Of a DNA stretch of 9,365 nt, positions 1-5,987 are shown in pieces (within the stretch, counting starts at the first letter, position 1; each line of letters starts with the position of its first letter). The position numbers and the translations under genes were made by a program. Below the pieces are notes generated by a model. It was not told the DNA's origin and did no database searches. It saw nothing but the letters and a program-made list of their open reading frames with translations. Source of the DNA: DASPLH01 sp035627675 (GTDB lineage: Bacteria; Acidobacteriota; Terriglobia; Terriglobales; Acidobacteriaceae); NCBI GenBank assembly GCA_035627675.1, contig DASPLH010000070.1:1-9365 (forward strand), written 5' to 3'.

Positions 1-627
1 GGAGAGCAGGCGCGAGACCTGGGTCTCGAGCGTGCGTGCGTTCACGATTTGTCCGAGCGACGTATTGGTGGCCAGCGGCAGCAGGTAGCGCGAGATGTCG
101 AAGGCCCGGGCTTTCAGCGTGCGTCGGTAGGCGTCCTCGTCCATGTCGGAGGGCCGCGGAGTCTGTGACGCGAGATGCCGGAACATCAGTTCCGAGAATT
201 CGCGGTATTCGGAAAAGAGGAACTCAATGGTCTCGCGGAAGATGCGTGCCGATTCCTCGTCGCCGAAGTTCGGCGTGTAGTATCCGCTCTTCTTGAAGTC
301 CTGGTAGCGCGTGGAGCGCTCCTGTCCGTCCCACCGCTGCTCGTCCACGACGATAGTGGCCGCGAGCAGCGAGAGCCGCTCGACGGCCATCGCGATGTGC
401 GCGAGGTCGGCGATCGAGCGGTGCCCGTACTGGAAGTAGAACGTGTTAAGAAACTTCTCGGCCTTCTGCTCGTTCAACTCGGCAAGGGTCTCTTTCATGG
501 ACATTGCCGAGCGTGAATATTTGGCCATGGCATAGGCCTGCACTTCGGGATCGGCTCCGTGAACGCAGTAGACCTGGGTCGATGTGGGGCTGGACTCTTC
601 CGTGGTGGGCTTCGTGGCGGACGACAT
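1..627 (-). CDS. thyX: ThyX-family (FAD-dependent thymidylate synthase-like) protein, long form, N-terminal part only
   Basis: Reading from an ATG at 627 to the window edge gives 209 open codons; the C-terminal part lies outside. ThyX enzymes make dTMP from dUMP with methylene-tetrahydrofolate and FAD in the cytoplasm. Seen here: YGHRSIADLAH (residues 67-77), which matches the GHxS region of ThyX. WDGQERSTRYQDF (99-111) is in the place of the ThyX signature RHRxxSxNExSxRY. LPLATNTSLGQIVNARTLE (183-201) resembles the conserved distal ThyX segment. The signature is degenerate: the expected RHR reads DEQ (95-97), and only Glu103, Ser105, Arg107 and Tyr108 fit well. From memory, long (about 500-residue) ThyX-like proteins of acidobacteria and relatives carry this DGQE form, possibly with a second domain downstream. 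Family is fairly sure; catalytic activity of this half is not. No clear ribosome binding site precedes the ATG, and the frame stays open upstream with GTG codons, so the start is uncertain. Confidence 0.8.
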   Translation of the reverse strand, partial: MSSATKPTTEESSPTSTQVYCVHGADPEVQAYAMAKYSRSAMSMKETLAELNEQKAEKFLNTFYFQYGHRSIADLAHIAMAVERLSLLAATIVVDEQRWDGQERSTRYQDFKKSGYYTPNFGDEESARIFRETIEFLFSEYREFSELMFRHLASQTPRPSDMDEDAYRRTLKARAFDISRYLLPLATNTSLGQIVNARTLETQVSRLLS

Positions 628-731
628 GGTCACAGCATCGTAGCCTGATTTCCGTCGAAAAACCACGGGCGGCAGCAGCCTGGAAGCGCTGCAAGCTGTG
701 TGCAAGGTGCCCAGGAAGTATCCGCCCCAGC

Positions 732-760
732 TTCTCAGTTACGCCGGAATCGATTAAATT
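732..760 (+). promoter_or_regulatory. Possible promoter for the LolA-like gene and dtd
   Basis: TTCTCA (732-737) and TAAATT (755-760) are separated by 17 bp and each matches 4 of 6 bases of the sigma-70 consensus. They lie in an AT-rich patch (751-768) that stands out from the GC-rich surroundings, 20 bp upstream of the ATG at 781. The rest of the 628-780 gap, shared with the divergent ThyX-like gene, shows nothing I can support. Weak call. Confidence 0.25.
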
Positions 761-780
761 AGAAAGATACCCTTGAGTGA

Positions 781-1587
781 ATGACTTACCGCAAGCACAA
801 CATACTGGCTCTGGTCCTGGTGGCGAGCACCTTCGCGCCGGCGCAAAACATCTTGCAGCCGGAAGGATTGCCGCTACAGGCGATCTCCGCCCTGGCCGAG
901 GCCGCCACGCCGGTTCTTCCGATCATGCCTCCGGAAGTCGCGCTCCAGGAGTACGGCAAGCGTTCGGCGGAGCAGTCTGCACGGCTGGCCGGATACCAGG
1001 ATGAAACGGTGGTCACCGCCGAGCTGCCGGATAGCTCCCAGCGCGGCGAGTACGAGCTGATCCGCACCTTCAACGCCGAGCCGCGCTCGCTGCGCTTCTC
1101 GAGCGTCAAGTTCACGGGCGACGGGTTCGTCAAGAGCAATGTGATTACCCGCGTGCTTCAGTCGGAAGTGGATCACGTGCAGAAGGGCGATCCCAAACAG
1201 ACGGCGCTCTCGGAAGAAAACTACAAGTTCTATTACAAGGGGACCGAGGACGTGAACGGGACGCTGACGCACGTCTTCCAGGTGAAGCCTCGCAAGAAGC
1301 GTCCCGGCCTGATCAAGGGCAAGATTTACCTCGATGCCCGGACTGCCAGCCTGCGCCGGATTGAAGGCTCGGCCGCCAAGTCCCCGTCGTTCTTCGTCCG
1401 CAAACTCGAATTCGTGCAGGACTTCGCCGACGTGGACGGCTTCACGGTGCCCACCGTTCTGAAGTCCGTGGCGAAGGCGCGCATCATCGGCCGCACCCTC
1501 TTCAACATCGTCCACCGCTCCTATCAGGTGCGTGCAGCCGCCGCACCTGCGCCTGTGCAACTCAGCGAAACCGGATCGCTGAAGTAA
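781..1587 (+). CDS. Secreted LolA-like (outer-membrane lipoprotein-sorting-like) protein of unknown function
   Basis: This encodes 268 residues. Residues 1-21 look like a signal peptide: basic start (TYRKHN), hydrophobic LALVLVASTF, then an APA/Q cleavage site. There is no lipobox cysteine, so the mature protein is probably a soluble periplasmic one. Residues 85-250 alternate charged and hydrophobic positions as in a beta-rich fold: ELIRTFNAEPRSLRF (92-106), YKFYYKGTEDVNGTLTHVF (148-166), GKIYLDARTASLRRIEG (180-196) and VDGFTVPTVLKSVAKARIIG (218-237). The pattern of 'stored value, residue class, derivative of fitted beta strands' resembles the LolA/LolB-like or MucB/RseB-like convex beta sheet that binds lipid or acyl chains. 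That assignment is from memory of similar acidobacterial hypothetical proteins, not from a search. dtd follows after 4 nt, so the two are probably co-transcribed, though no functional link is known. The ribosome binding site is weak (GAGTGA just before the ATG). Confidence 0.75.
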   Translation: MTYRKHNILALVLVASTFAPAQNILQPEGLPLQAISALAEAATPVLPIMPPEVALQEYGKRSAEQSARLAGYQDETVVTAELPDSSQRGEYELIRTFNAEPRSLRFSSVKFTGDGFVKSNVITRVLQSEVDHVQKGDPKQTALSEENYKFYYKGTEDVNGTLTHVFQVKPRKKRPGLIKGKIYLDARTASLRRIEGSAAKSPSFFVRKLEFVQDFADVDGFTVPTVLKSVAKARIIGRTLFNIVHRSYQVRAAAAPAPVQLSETGSLK

Positions 1588-1591
1588 TCGC

Positions 1592-2041
1592 ATGCGCGCC
1601 GTCGTGCAGCGGGTTTCTCGCGCCAGCGTGACGGTTGACGGCGTCACGGTTGGCAGCATTGGCCGTGGATTGCTCGTGCTGCTCGGGGTGTCCACGACAG
1701 ATGCCGAGCCGGACGCCGACTACCTGGCCGACAAGATCGCCGGCCTCCGGATATTCGAAGACAACGATGGCAAGATGAATCAGAGCGTGGCGGACGCCCG
1801 TGGCGAAGTGCTCGCCGTCTCGCAGTTCACGCTCTATGGCGACGTTCGACGCGGGAGGCGTCCGTCCTTCGACGACGCTGCGCGTCCGGAGCAGGCTCGC
1901 AAACTCTACGAATGCTTCGTTGCCAGAATCCGTGCGGCAGGGCTGCGCTGCGAAACCGGACAGTTTCAGGCCACGATGCAGGTGGAACTGGTGAACGAAG
2001 GGCCCGTCACGATCATGCTGGATTCGACGAAGGCGTTCTAG
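1592..2041 (+). CDS. dtd: D-aminoacyl-tRNA deacylase Dtd
   Basis: Dtd hydrolyses D-amino acids (and misattached glycine) from tRNA in the cytoplasm, preventing D-residues from entering protein. The 149-residue length is standard. The sequence opens with the family start MRAVVQRVSRASVTVDG. It has the SQFTLYGD active-site strand (77-84, with Thr80 in the catalytic position), RRPSF (89-93), and NEGPVTI (135-141), which holds the Gly-cisPro dipeptide (137-138) that each subunit inserts into its partner's site to reject L-amino acids. All core motifs look intact, so the enzyme should be active as a dimer. It starts 4 nt after the stop of the LolA-like gene with no strong ribosome binding site of its own, which suggests translational coupling. 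folP converges on it downstream. Confidence 0.96.
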   Translation: MRAVVQRVSRASVTVDGVTVGSIGRGLLVLLGVSTTDAEPDADYLADKIAGLRIFEDNDGKMNQSVADARGEVLAVSQFTLYGDVRRGRRPSFDDAARPEQARKLYECFVARIRAAGLRCETGQFQATMQVELVNEGPVTIMLDSTKAF

Positions 2042-2051
2042 CCAGGACGCA

Positions 2052-2067
2052 CCAGCTACCAGCTACC
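2052..2067. repeat. Short AGCT-type repeat between dtd and folP
   Basis: CCAGCTAC followed by CAGCTACC forms two tandem near-copies in the 79-bp gap between convergent dtd and folP. The same CCAGCTAC word occurs in the larger repeat array at 3083-3104 and once at 7513-7520. No hairpin with a T-run that would terminate either gene is evident in this gap. Confidence 0.5.
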
Positions 2068-2120
2068 GGGTAAATCAAGGCGTCTCGGCTCGCGAACCCT
2101 CGCTCGAGATGGCGCACTCT

Positions 2121-3056
2121 TTACTTTTCCGTTCCGAGAATCGCGTCTGCAATCGCTACGGCTTCCACCGCCGGACGCACGTCGTGGACCCGCACGACAT
2201 GGGCTCCGTTGAGAACCGCTGCCACCACCGTGGCGAGGGTTCCGTTCAGGCGCTGCGCCGGAGCAACGTCTTGCGGTTCGGTTCCGCCCAGCTCCGCCAG
2301 CCGGTGTCCAACCGTCCTCCCGATGAATGACTTGCGCGAGGTTGCCGCCAGAACGGGGAACCCCAAAGCCGAGATGCGGGCGAGATGGGCCAGCAGGGGA
2401 TAGTTCTGCTCGAAGTTCTTGCCGAAGCCAAAGCCGGGATCGAGGACGATCCGCTCGCGCCGGATGCCCGCCTCCAAGGCAGCCTGAGCACCGTCGCGGA
2501 GCTCTCGCTCGACGAGGCCAACAATGTCCGGTTCCGGAGGCAGCGAGCGCCACTCCTCGGGGCGTCCGCGCATGTGCATCAGGATGCACCCGCAGCCGAG
2601 TTCGGCAACTGTTGCGGCCATCTGCGGGTCCCAGCGAAAGGCGCTCACATCGTTGACGATCAGCGCCCCGGCTTGCACGGCCGCTCGGGCCACCTCGGCC
2701 TTGTAGGTGTCGATGGAGACGACAGCCTCCGGGCGGAGCGTAAGAATGCCCTCAATGACGGGCAGGATGCGGTCGAGTTCTTCGCGGGCGCTGACTCCGG
2801 CGGCGAAACCCGAGCTCCCGGCGGCTAATCCGGGCGAGACGCGAGCCCCGGGGCGTGTGGACTCCCCGCCTACGTCCAGGACGTCCGCACCTTCCTCGAG
2901 CAGCTTCATGGCGTGCTCCACGGCGCGGCTGGCATCCAGGAACTGGCCGCCGTCGGAGAATGAGTCCGGCGTGACGTTTACAACGCCCATGATGACCGTT
3001 CGCTGCCCAAGCGGCAGGGTGCGGCGGCCGAGGTCCCAGGTGAACGGAGTTCGCAT
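2121..3056 (-). CDS. folP: Dihydropteroate synthase FolP
   Basis: FolP condenses 6-hydroxymethyl-7,8-dihydropterin diphosphate with p-aminobenzoate to give dihydropteroate, the sulfonamide-sensitive step of folate synthesis, in the cytoplasm. It is 311 residues, longer than the usual 270-285. Signatures in order: MGVVNVTPDSFSDGG (23-37), DVGGESTRPGA (61-71), SIDT (114-117), NDVSAF (135-140), MHMRG (160-164), DPGFGFGKN (206-214), SRKSFIG (240-246) and RVHDV (289-293). All pterin- and diphosphate-binding motifs are present, so it should be active. Odd: between RPGARVS and AREEL there is about 15 extra residues containing an imperfect tandem pair, GLAAGSS (76-82) and GFAAGVS (83-89). The start ATG at 3056 fits the family N-terminus. 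No ribosome binding site is visible and a -10-like box lies only 9 nt upstream, so the mRNA may be nearly leaderless. It diverges from dacB and does not sit next to other folate genes here. Confidence 0.97.
   Translation of the reverse strand: MRTPFTWDLGRRTLPLGQRTVIMGVVNVTPDSFSDGGQFLDASRAVEHAMKLLEEGADVLDVGGESTRPGARVSPGLAAGSSGFAAGVSAREELDRILPVIEGILTLRPEAVVSIDTYKAEVARAAVQAGALIVNDVSAFRWDPQMAATVAELGCGCILMHMRGRPEEWRSLPPEPDIVGLVERELRDGAQAALEAGIRRERIVLDPGFGFGKNFEQNYPLLAHLARISALGFPVLAATSRKSFIGRTVGHRLAELGGTEPQDVAPAQRLNGTLATVVAAVLNGAHVVRVHDVRPAVEAVAIADAILGTEK
2790..2831 (-). repeat. Imperfect 21-bp tandem duplication inside folP
   Basis: Two adjacent in-frame 21-bp units encode GLAAGSS and GFAAGVS. 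Both share GCCGCCGG in the middle. They make up most of an insertion relative to the usual FolP loop following STRPG. The copies have diverged at the nucleotide level, so the event is not very recent. Confidence 0.6.
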
Positions 3057-3065
3057 GGCGAAGCC

Positions 3066-3071
3066 ATTGTA
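3066..3071 (-). promoter_or_regulatory. Probable -10 box of folP
   Basis: On the minus strand this reads TACAAT, 5 of 6 bases of TATAAT. It ends 9 nt before the folP ATG, so transcription would begin about 1-3 nt from the start codon, which fits the missing ribosome binding site. No good -35 is present; that position falls inside the left AGCT-rich repeat arm. Confidence 0.4.
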
Positions 3072-3082
3072 GCGGCTGGCTG

Positions 3083-3229
3083 CCAGCTACTAGCTTCCAG
3101 CTACACCTGCCAGCCGTGGGCTTAGAAGCTCAGCCGCTCAGGAGCTTAGTAGCTCAGCACCTCAGTACCTGGGCGCGACTCCGTGACTTCTCCTGGATGG
3201 TTTGCTGGGAGCTGGAAGCTAGCAGCCGG
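3083..3229. repeat. Structured AGCT-rich repeat array in the folP-dacB divergent region
   Basis: The array has three parts. A left arm (3083-3104) and a right arm (3208-3229) are inverted copies matching at 19 of 22 positions, sharing the core AGCTGGAAGCTAG in inverse orientation. Between them, 3120-3143 and 3144-3167 are two tandem 24-bp direct repeats matching at 20 of 24 positions; both begin GCTTAG and carry AGCTCAGC. A further direct pair GCTAGCAGC occurs at 3218-3226 and 3232-3240. No ORF of interest runs through it. The arms lie 11 and 13 bp from the -10 boxes of folP and dacB respectively. It could be a non-autonomous palindromic repeat element, a double operator, or both. Confidence 0.7.
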
Positions 3230-3242
3230 GGGCTAGCAGCGT

Positions 3243-3248
3243 TAGAAT
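3243..3248 (+). promoter_or_regulatory. Probable -10 box of dacB
   Basis: TAGAAT (5 of 6 bases of TATAAT) ends 12 nt before the dacB ATG, which would give a leader of about 5 nt. No recognisable -35 hexamer is present; that position lies in the right AGCT-rich repeat arm, mirroring the folP side. Confidence 0.4.
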
Positions 3249-3260
3249 CTACTCAGGCGA

Positions 3261-4817
3261 ATGCGGCGCGCTCGGCAACTCGTTGCGATCTACCTGCTCC
3301 TCATGCTGGTCTCCCTGGAGGCCGTCGCGGAGCGCAAGAGCCTTGCGAAGAAGGTCGATGAACTGCTCGAGCAGCCGGAAGTCGCGCGCGCCTTCTGGGG
3401 TGTCCAGGTCGTAAGTCTCGACAGCGGTAAGACGCTCTACAGCAAGAACGCCGACAAACTCTTCATTCCCGCCTCCAATACAAAGCTCTTCACCACGGCT
3501 GCAACCTTGGGGCTGATCGGCCCCGACTACCGGTTCAAGACCACGATCGAGACCACGGGAGTGGTGGACAAGTACGGCCGGCTCTCGGGCGACCTCATTA
3601 TCGTGGGACGCGGCGACCCGAACCTCTCCGGGCGGACGCTGCCGTACAACCTGCGCACCGAGCGCAAGATGCCGCCCATCCAGGTGCTGGAACAGCTTGC
3701 CGACCAGATTGCCGCGCGCGGCGTGAAGGTGATTGACGGCGACATCGTGGCCGACGACAGCTTCTTCGCCTTCGAACGCTATGGCGGCGGTTGGGCCGTT
3801 GAAGACACGATCTCCGAGTGGGGAGCGCCCGTATCGGCGCTGACGATCAACGACAACCTGATGTTCGTCAGCATCCTGCCGGCGGCCAATCCGGGCGAGA
3901 AGGCATTTGTCTCCATCCAGCCGTTCCCCGAGTACTACCGCGTGGACAACCGGGTGATGACGACTCCGCCGGGCACCGGCCCGCGCCGCATCTACATCAA
4001 CCGCGAGCCCGGCTCCGACCGGCTGACCATCTACGGCAACATCCCGCTGGACGACCTCGGCGCGTCGGACGCGCTCTCCATCGAGGACCCCGCGGACTTC
4101 GCATCGAAGCTGATGTACAGCTTGCTCTCGAAGCGCGGAATCACCATCTACGGCCGCACGCGAACCAAGCACACGGAGGTGGCGTCTCTCTCGACGCTTA
4201 CGGTCACCAGCATCGCCGGCGGAGGCGCCTCACGCGAGATGACTCCCCAGGTGCCGCCCCCGTTGCTGCTGGCCACCTACGAGTCGCAGCCCATAGCGCA
4301 GGACCTCCGGGTCATCAACAAAGTCTCTCAGAACCTTCACGCCGAGCTCATGCTGCGCCTGCTGGGCCGCGAGAAGGGCTCGTCGGGCACGATTGACGGC
4401 GGGCTGGAAGTCGTGCGCAGCTTCCTCCTCCAGGCAGGCATACGGCCCGAAGAATACGCCCTCTACGATGGCTCGGGACTTTCGCGGCAAAACCTCGTCT
4501 CGCCACAGGCGATCGTCAAATTGCTGACCTATGTTTCCAAGCAGCCCTGGGCCGATGCCTACATCGATACGCTTCCCGTGGGCGGAGTGGATGGATCACT
4601 GGCGTACCGCTTCAAGGACGACGCGGCCATGGGGCGGGTGAAGGCGAAGACCGGAACCCTGGGTCACGTGAATTCGCTCGCGGGTTTCGCCACGACGAAG
4701 AAGGGCGAGCGGGTGGCGTTCGCCATCATGGCCAACAATCACGTGCTCCCGAATCGCCGCGCCGAGGAAACCATCGACCAGATTGTCTCCATGATCGTGG
4801 ACGATTCCAGGAAGTAG
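3261..4817 (+). CDS. dacB: D-alanyl-D-alanine carboxypeptidase/endopeptidase, PBP4 type (peptidase S13)
   Basis: A periplasmic penicillin-binding protein that removes the terminal D-Ala from peptidoglycan stem peptides and, in this family, also cuts DD-cross-links. It is 518 residues, near the family norm. Residues 1-23 form a signal peptide (RRAR, then hydrophobic AIYLLLMLVSL, cleavage after AVA). All three active-site motifs are present: SNTK (Ser72 nucleophile, Lys75) in the context PASNTKLFTTAA; SQN (356-358) in NKVSQNLHAELMLRLLG; and KTG (463-465) in VKAKTGTLGHVNSLAGF. DGSGLSRQN (403-411) is another class hallmark. The long stretch between SxxK and SxN (about 80-350) is the extra-domain insertion typical of PBP4. 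The ATG at 3261 is chosen because it gives a complete signal peptide; CAGGCGA just upstream is a modest ribosome binding site. The next gene begins about 97 nt downstream, so co-transcription is possible but not shown. Confidence 0.95.
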   Translation: MRRARQLVAIYLLLMLVSLEAVAERKSLAKKVDELLEQPEVARAFWGVQVVSLDSGKTLYSKNADKLFIPASNTKLFTTAATLGLIGPDYRFKTTIETTGVVDKYGRLSGDLIIVGRGDPNLSGRTLPYNLRTERKMPPIQVLEQLADQIAARGVKVIDGDIVADDSFFAFERYGGGWAVEDTISEWGAPVSALTINDNLMFVSILPAANPGEKAFVSIQPFPEYYRVDNRVMTTPPGTGPRRIYINREPGSDRLTIYGNIPLDDLGASDALSIEDPADFASKLMYSLLSKRGITIYGRTRTKHTEVASLSTLTVTSIAGGGASREMTPQVPPPLLLATYESQPIAQDLRVINKVSQNLHAELMLRLLGREKGSSGTIDGGLEVVRSFLLQAGIRPEEYALYDGSGLSRQNLVSPQAIVKLLTYVSKQPWADAYIDTLPVGGVDGSLAYRFKDDAAMGRVKAKTGTLGHVNSLAGFATTKKGERVAFAIMANNHVLPNRRAEETIDQIVSMIVDDSRK

Positions 4818-4914
4818 CTCGCGCCCCCGGCCATCTCTGCTTCCGGTCTCTCCAGGCTCAATTCTCTGAATCTGCCGAAGGGCTCCCGAAGTCTGTTGCT
4901 GGGTGAGGAAGAGC

Positions 4915-5928
4915 ATGGCTACGCAGAGCAACCCTGAAGTGCACCTTGTTCGCGATGAATTACTCGCCCGCCGCACCCGCATTGCGGAAGTGCTCGGCAA
5001 AAACCAGTCGGCGAGCCTCCTGCGGCTCCTGGACGACGTGGATGAGGCGCTCAACCGCATTGAACTCGGCACCTACGGCCTGTGCGAGGAGTGCCACGAT
5101 CCCATCGAGAGAGATCGACTGATCGCCGACCCGCTGACTGAGTTCTGTCTCGATCACCTCACGAGTTCGCAACAGCGTTCGCTCGAGCAGGACCTTCAGC
5201 TGGCGGCAAAGATCCAGCGCGGATTGCTCCCGGGCCAGGATTTCAAAAACCCGCACTGGAGAATCTGCTACCACTACCAGCCCGCGCAGGTCATCAGCGG
5301 AGACTACTGCGACCTGATCACCAACGGCGACGAGACGCTGTACTTCGTCGTGGGCGATGTCGCCGGCAAGGGAGTTGCGGCGGCGTTGCTGATGTCCAAT
5401 CTCCATGCCATGTTCCGGGCGCTGATACCGGCCGGGCTCGGACTCAGGGAGTTGATGGCGCGCGCAAGCCGCGTGTTCTGCCAGAGCACGCTGCCGACCC
5501 AGTACGCAACGCTGATCTGCGGCAAAGCTGCGCGCGATGGCCAGCTTGAGGTCTGCAACGCGGGGCATGTGCCGGCGGTGCTCGCCAGCGGTTCCCAACT
5601 GTCTCTGATTGAAAGTACCGACCTGCCTCTGGGTTTGTTCGGCGAACAGGAGTTCGCCATTACCACGCGCGAACTTCGAGCGGGCGACACGCTTGTGCTC
5701 TACACGGATGGAATCTCGGAAGCGTACAACGCGGACGGCACGGAGTATGGCCTGGATGGGCTCAAGTCGCTGCTGTCGAGTGGCGTCTTCGAGCATCCGG
5801 AAAAGTTCGTCGAGAGCTGTCGCCAACACCTCAGCGATTTCCGGAGCGGCACTCCGCGGCACGACGATGAAACGCTGCTCGCGCTGCAGTTCGCGCCGGC
5901 GCAGCAGGCCCGCTGGGGCGCGGCCTGA
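4915..5928 (+). CDS. DksA/TraR-like zinc-finger protein fused to a SpoIIE/RsbU-type PP2C phosphatase
   Basis: It has 337 residues in two parts. Residues 1-85: a helical segment (RDELLARRTRIAEVL and LLRLLDDVDEALNRIELGTYG), then C57-x2-C60-x17-C78-x2-H81, matching the DksA/TraR zinc finger except that the fourth ligand is His instead of Cys. Residues 90-330: a PPM/SpoIIE serine phosphatase with LAAKIQRGLLP (97-106, the usual linker helix), SGDYCD (128-133), VGDVAGKGVAAAL (146-158), NAGH (215-218), LYTDGISEA (262-270) and RHDDETLLAL (315-324). The metal-binding aspartates are present, so it is probably an active Mg/Mn-dependent phosphatase of the RsbU type, which dephosphorylates anti-sigma-factor antagonists. 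No such partner is nearby. A GTG at 4903 is also in frame, but the ATG at 4915 has GAGGAAG just upstream and is preferred. What the finger senses or binds is unknown. Cytoplasmic; no membrane segment. Confidence 0.9.
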   Translation: MATQSNPEVHLVRDELLARRTRIAEVLGKNQSASLLRLLDDVDEALNRIELGTYGLCEECHDPIERDRLIADPLTEFCLDHLTSSQQRSLEQDLQLAAKIQRGLLPGQDFKNPHWRICYHYQPAQVISGDYCDLITNGDETLYFVVGDVAGKGVAAALLMSNLHAMFRALIPAGLGLRELMARASRVFCQSTLPTQYATLICGKAARDGQLEVCNAGHVPAVLASGSQLSLIESTDLPLGLFGEQEFAITTRELRAGDTLVLYTDGISEAYNADGTEYGLDGLKSLLSSGVFEHPEKFVESCRQHLSDFRSGTPRHDDETLLALQFAPAQQARWGAA

Positions 5929-5930
5929 CA

Positions 5931-5966
5931 AGAAAATACCCCGTCCTAAGAAGCCAGGACGGGGTA
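5931..5966 (-). terminator. Intrinsic terminator of the acpP-fabF operon, between convergent genes
   Basis: A perfect 11-bp stem, TACCCCGTCCT (5937-5947) with AGGACGGGGTA (5956-5966), encloses an 8-nt loop. On the minus strand the stem is followed directly by TTTTCT (5936-5931), the pattern of a rho-independent terminator for fabF, which ends at 5988. On the plus strand the T-run (5983-5987) is about 16 nt away, so it may stop the phosphatase transcript less efficiently. Confidence 0.85.
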
Positions 5967-5987
5967 CCCAACTGCCAGTTTCTTTTT

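Noticed and set aside
874..1695. A 273-codon minus-strand frame opposite the LolA-like gene and dtd.
   Set aside because: Its low-complexity translation, rich in Arg, Gly and Leu, has no motif. Both plus-strand genes are well supported.
3120..3167. Tandem 24-bp direct repeats considered as a small CRISPR array.
   Set aside because: The units are contiguous with no unique spacers, only two copies are present, and no cas gene is nearby.
3249..4172. A 307-codon minus-strand frame opposite dacB.
   Set aside because: It is antisense to a gene with all penicillin-binding motifs and reads as a GC-rich shadow.
4903..4914. An upstream GTG start for the phosphatase fusion.
   Set aside because: It adds only four residues and overlaps the ribosome binding site that serves the ATG at 4915.
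5032..5049. DxxDxA (residues 40-45 of the zinc finger-phosphatase fusion), resembling the catalytic-tip motif of DksA.
   Set aside because: In DksA the motif is at the tip of a long coiled coil, far from the finger. Here it is only 12 residues before the first Cys, in the common DEALxRIExGTYG stretch, so the match is coincidental.
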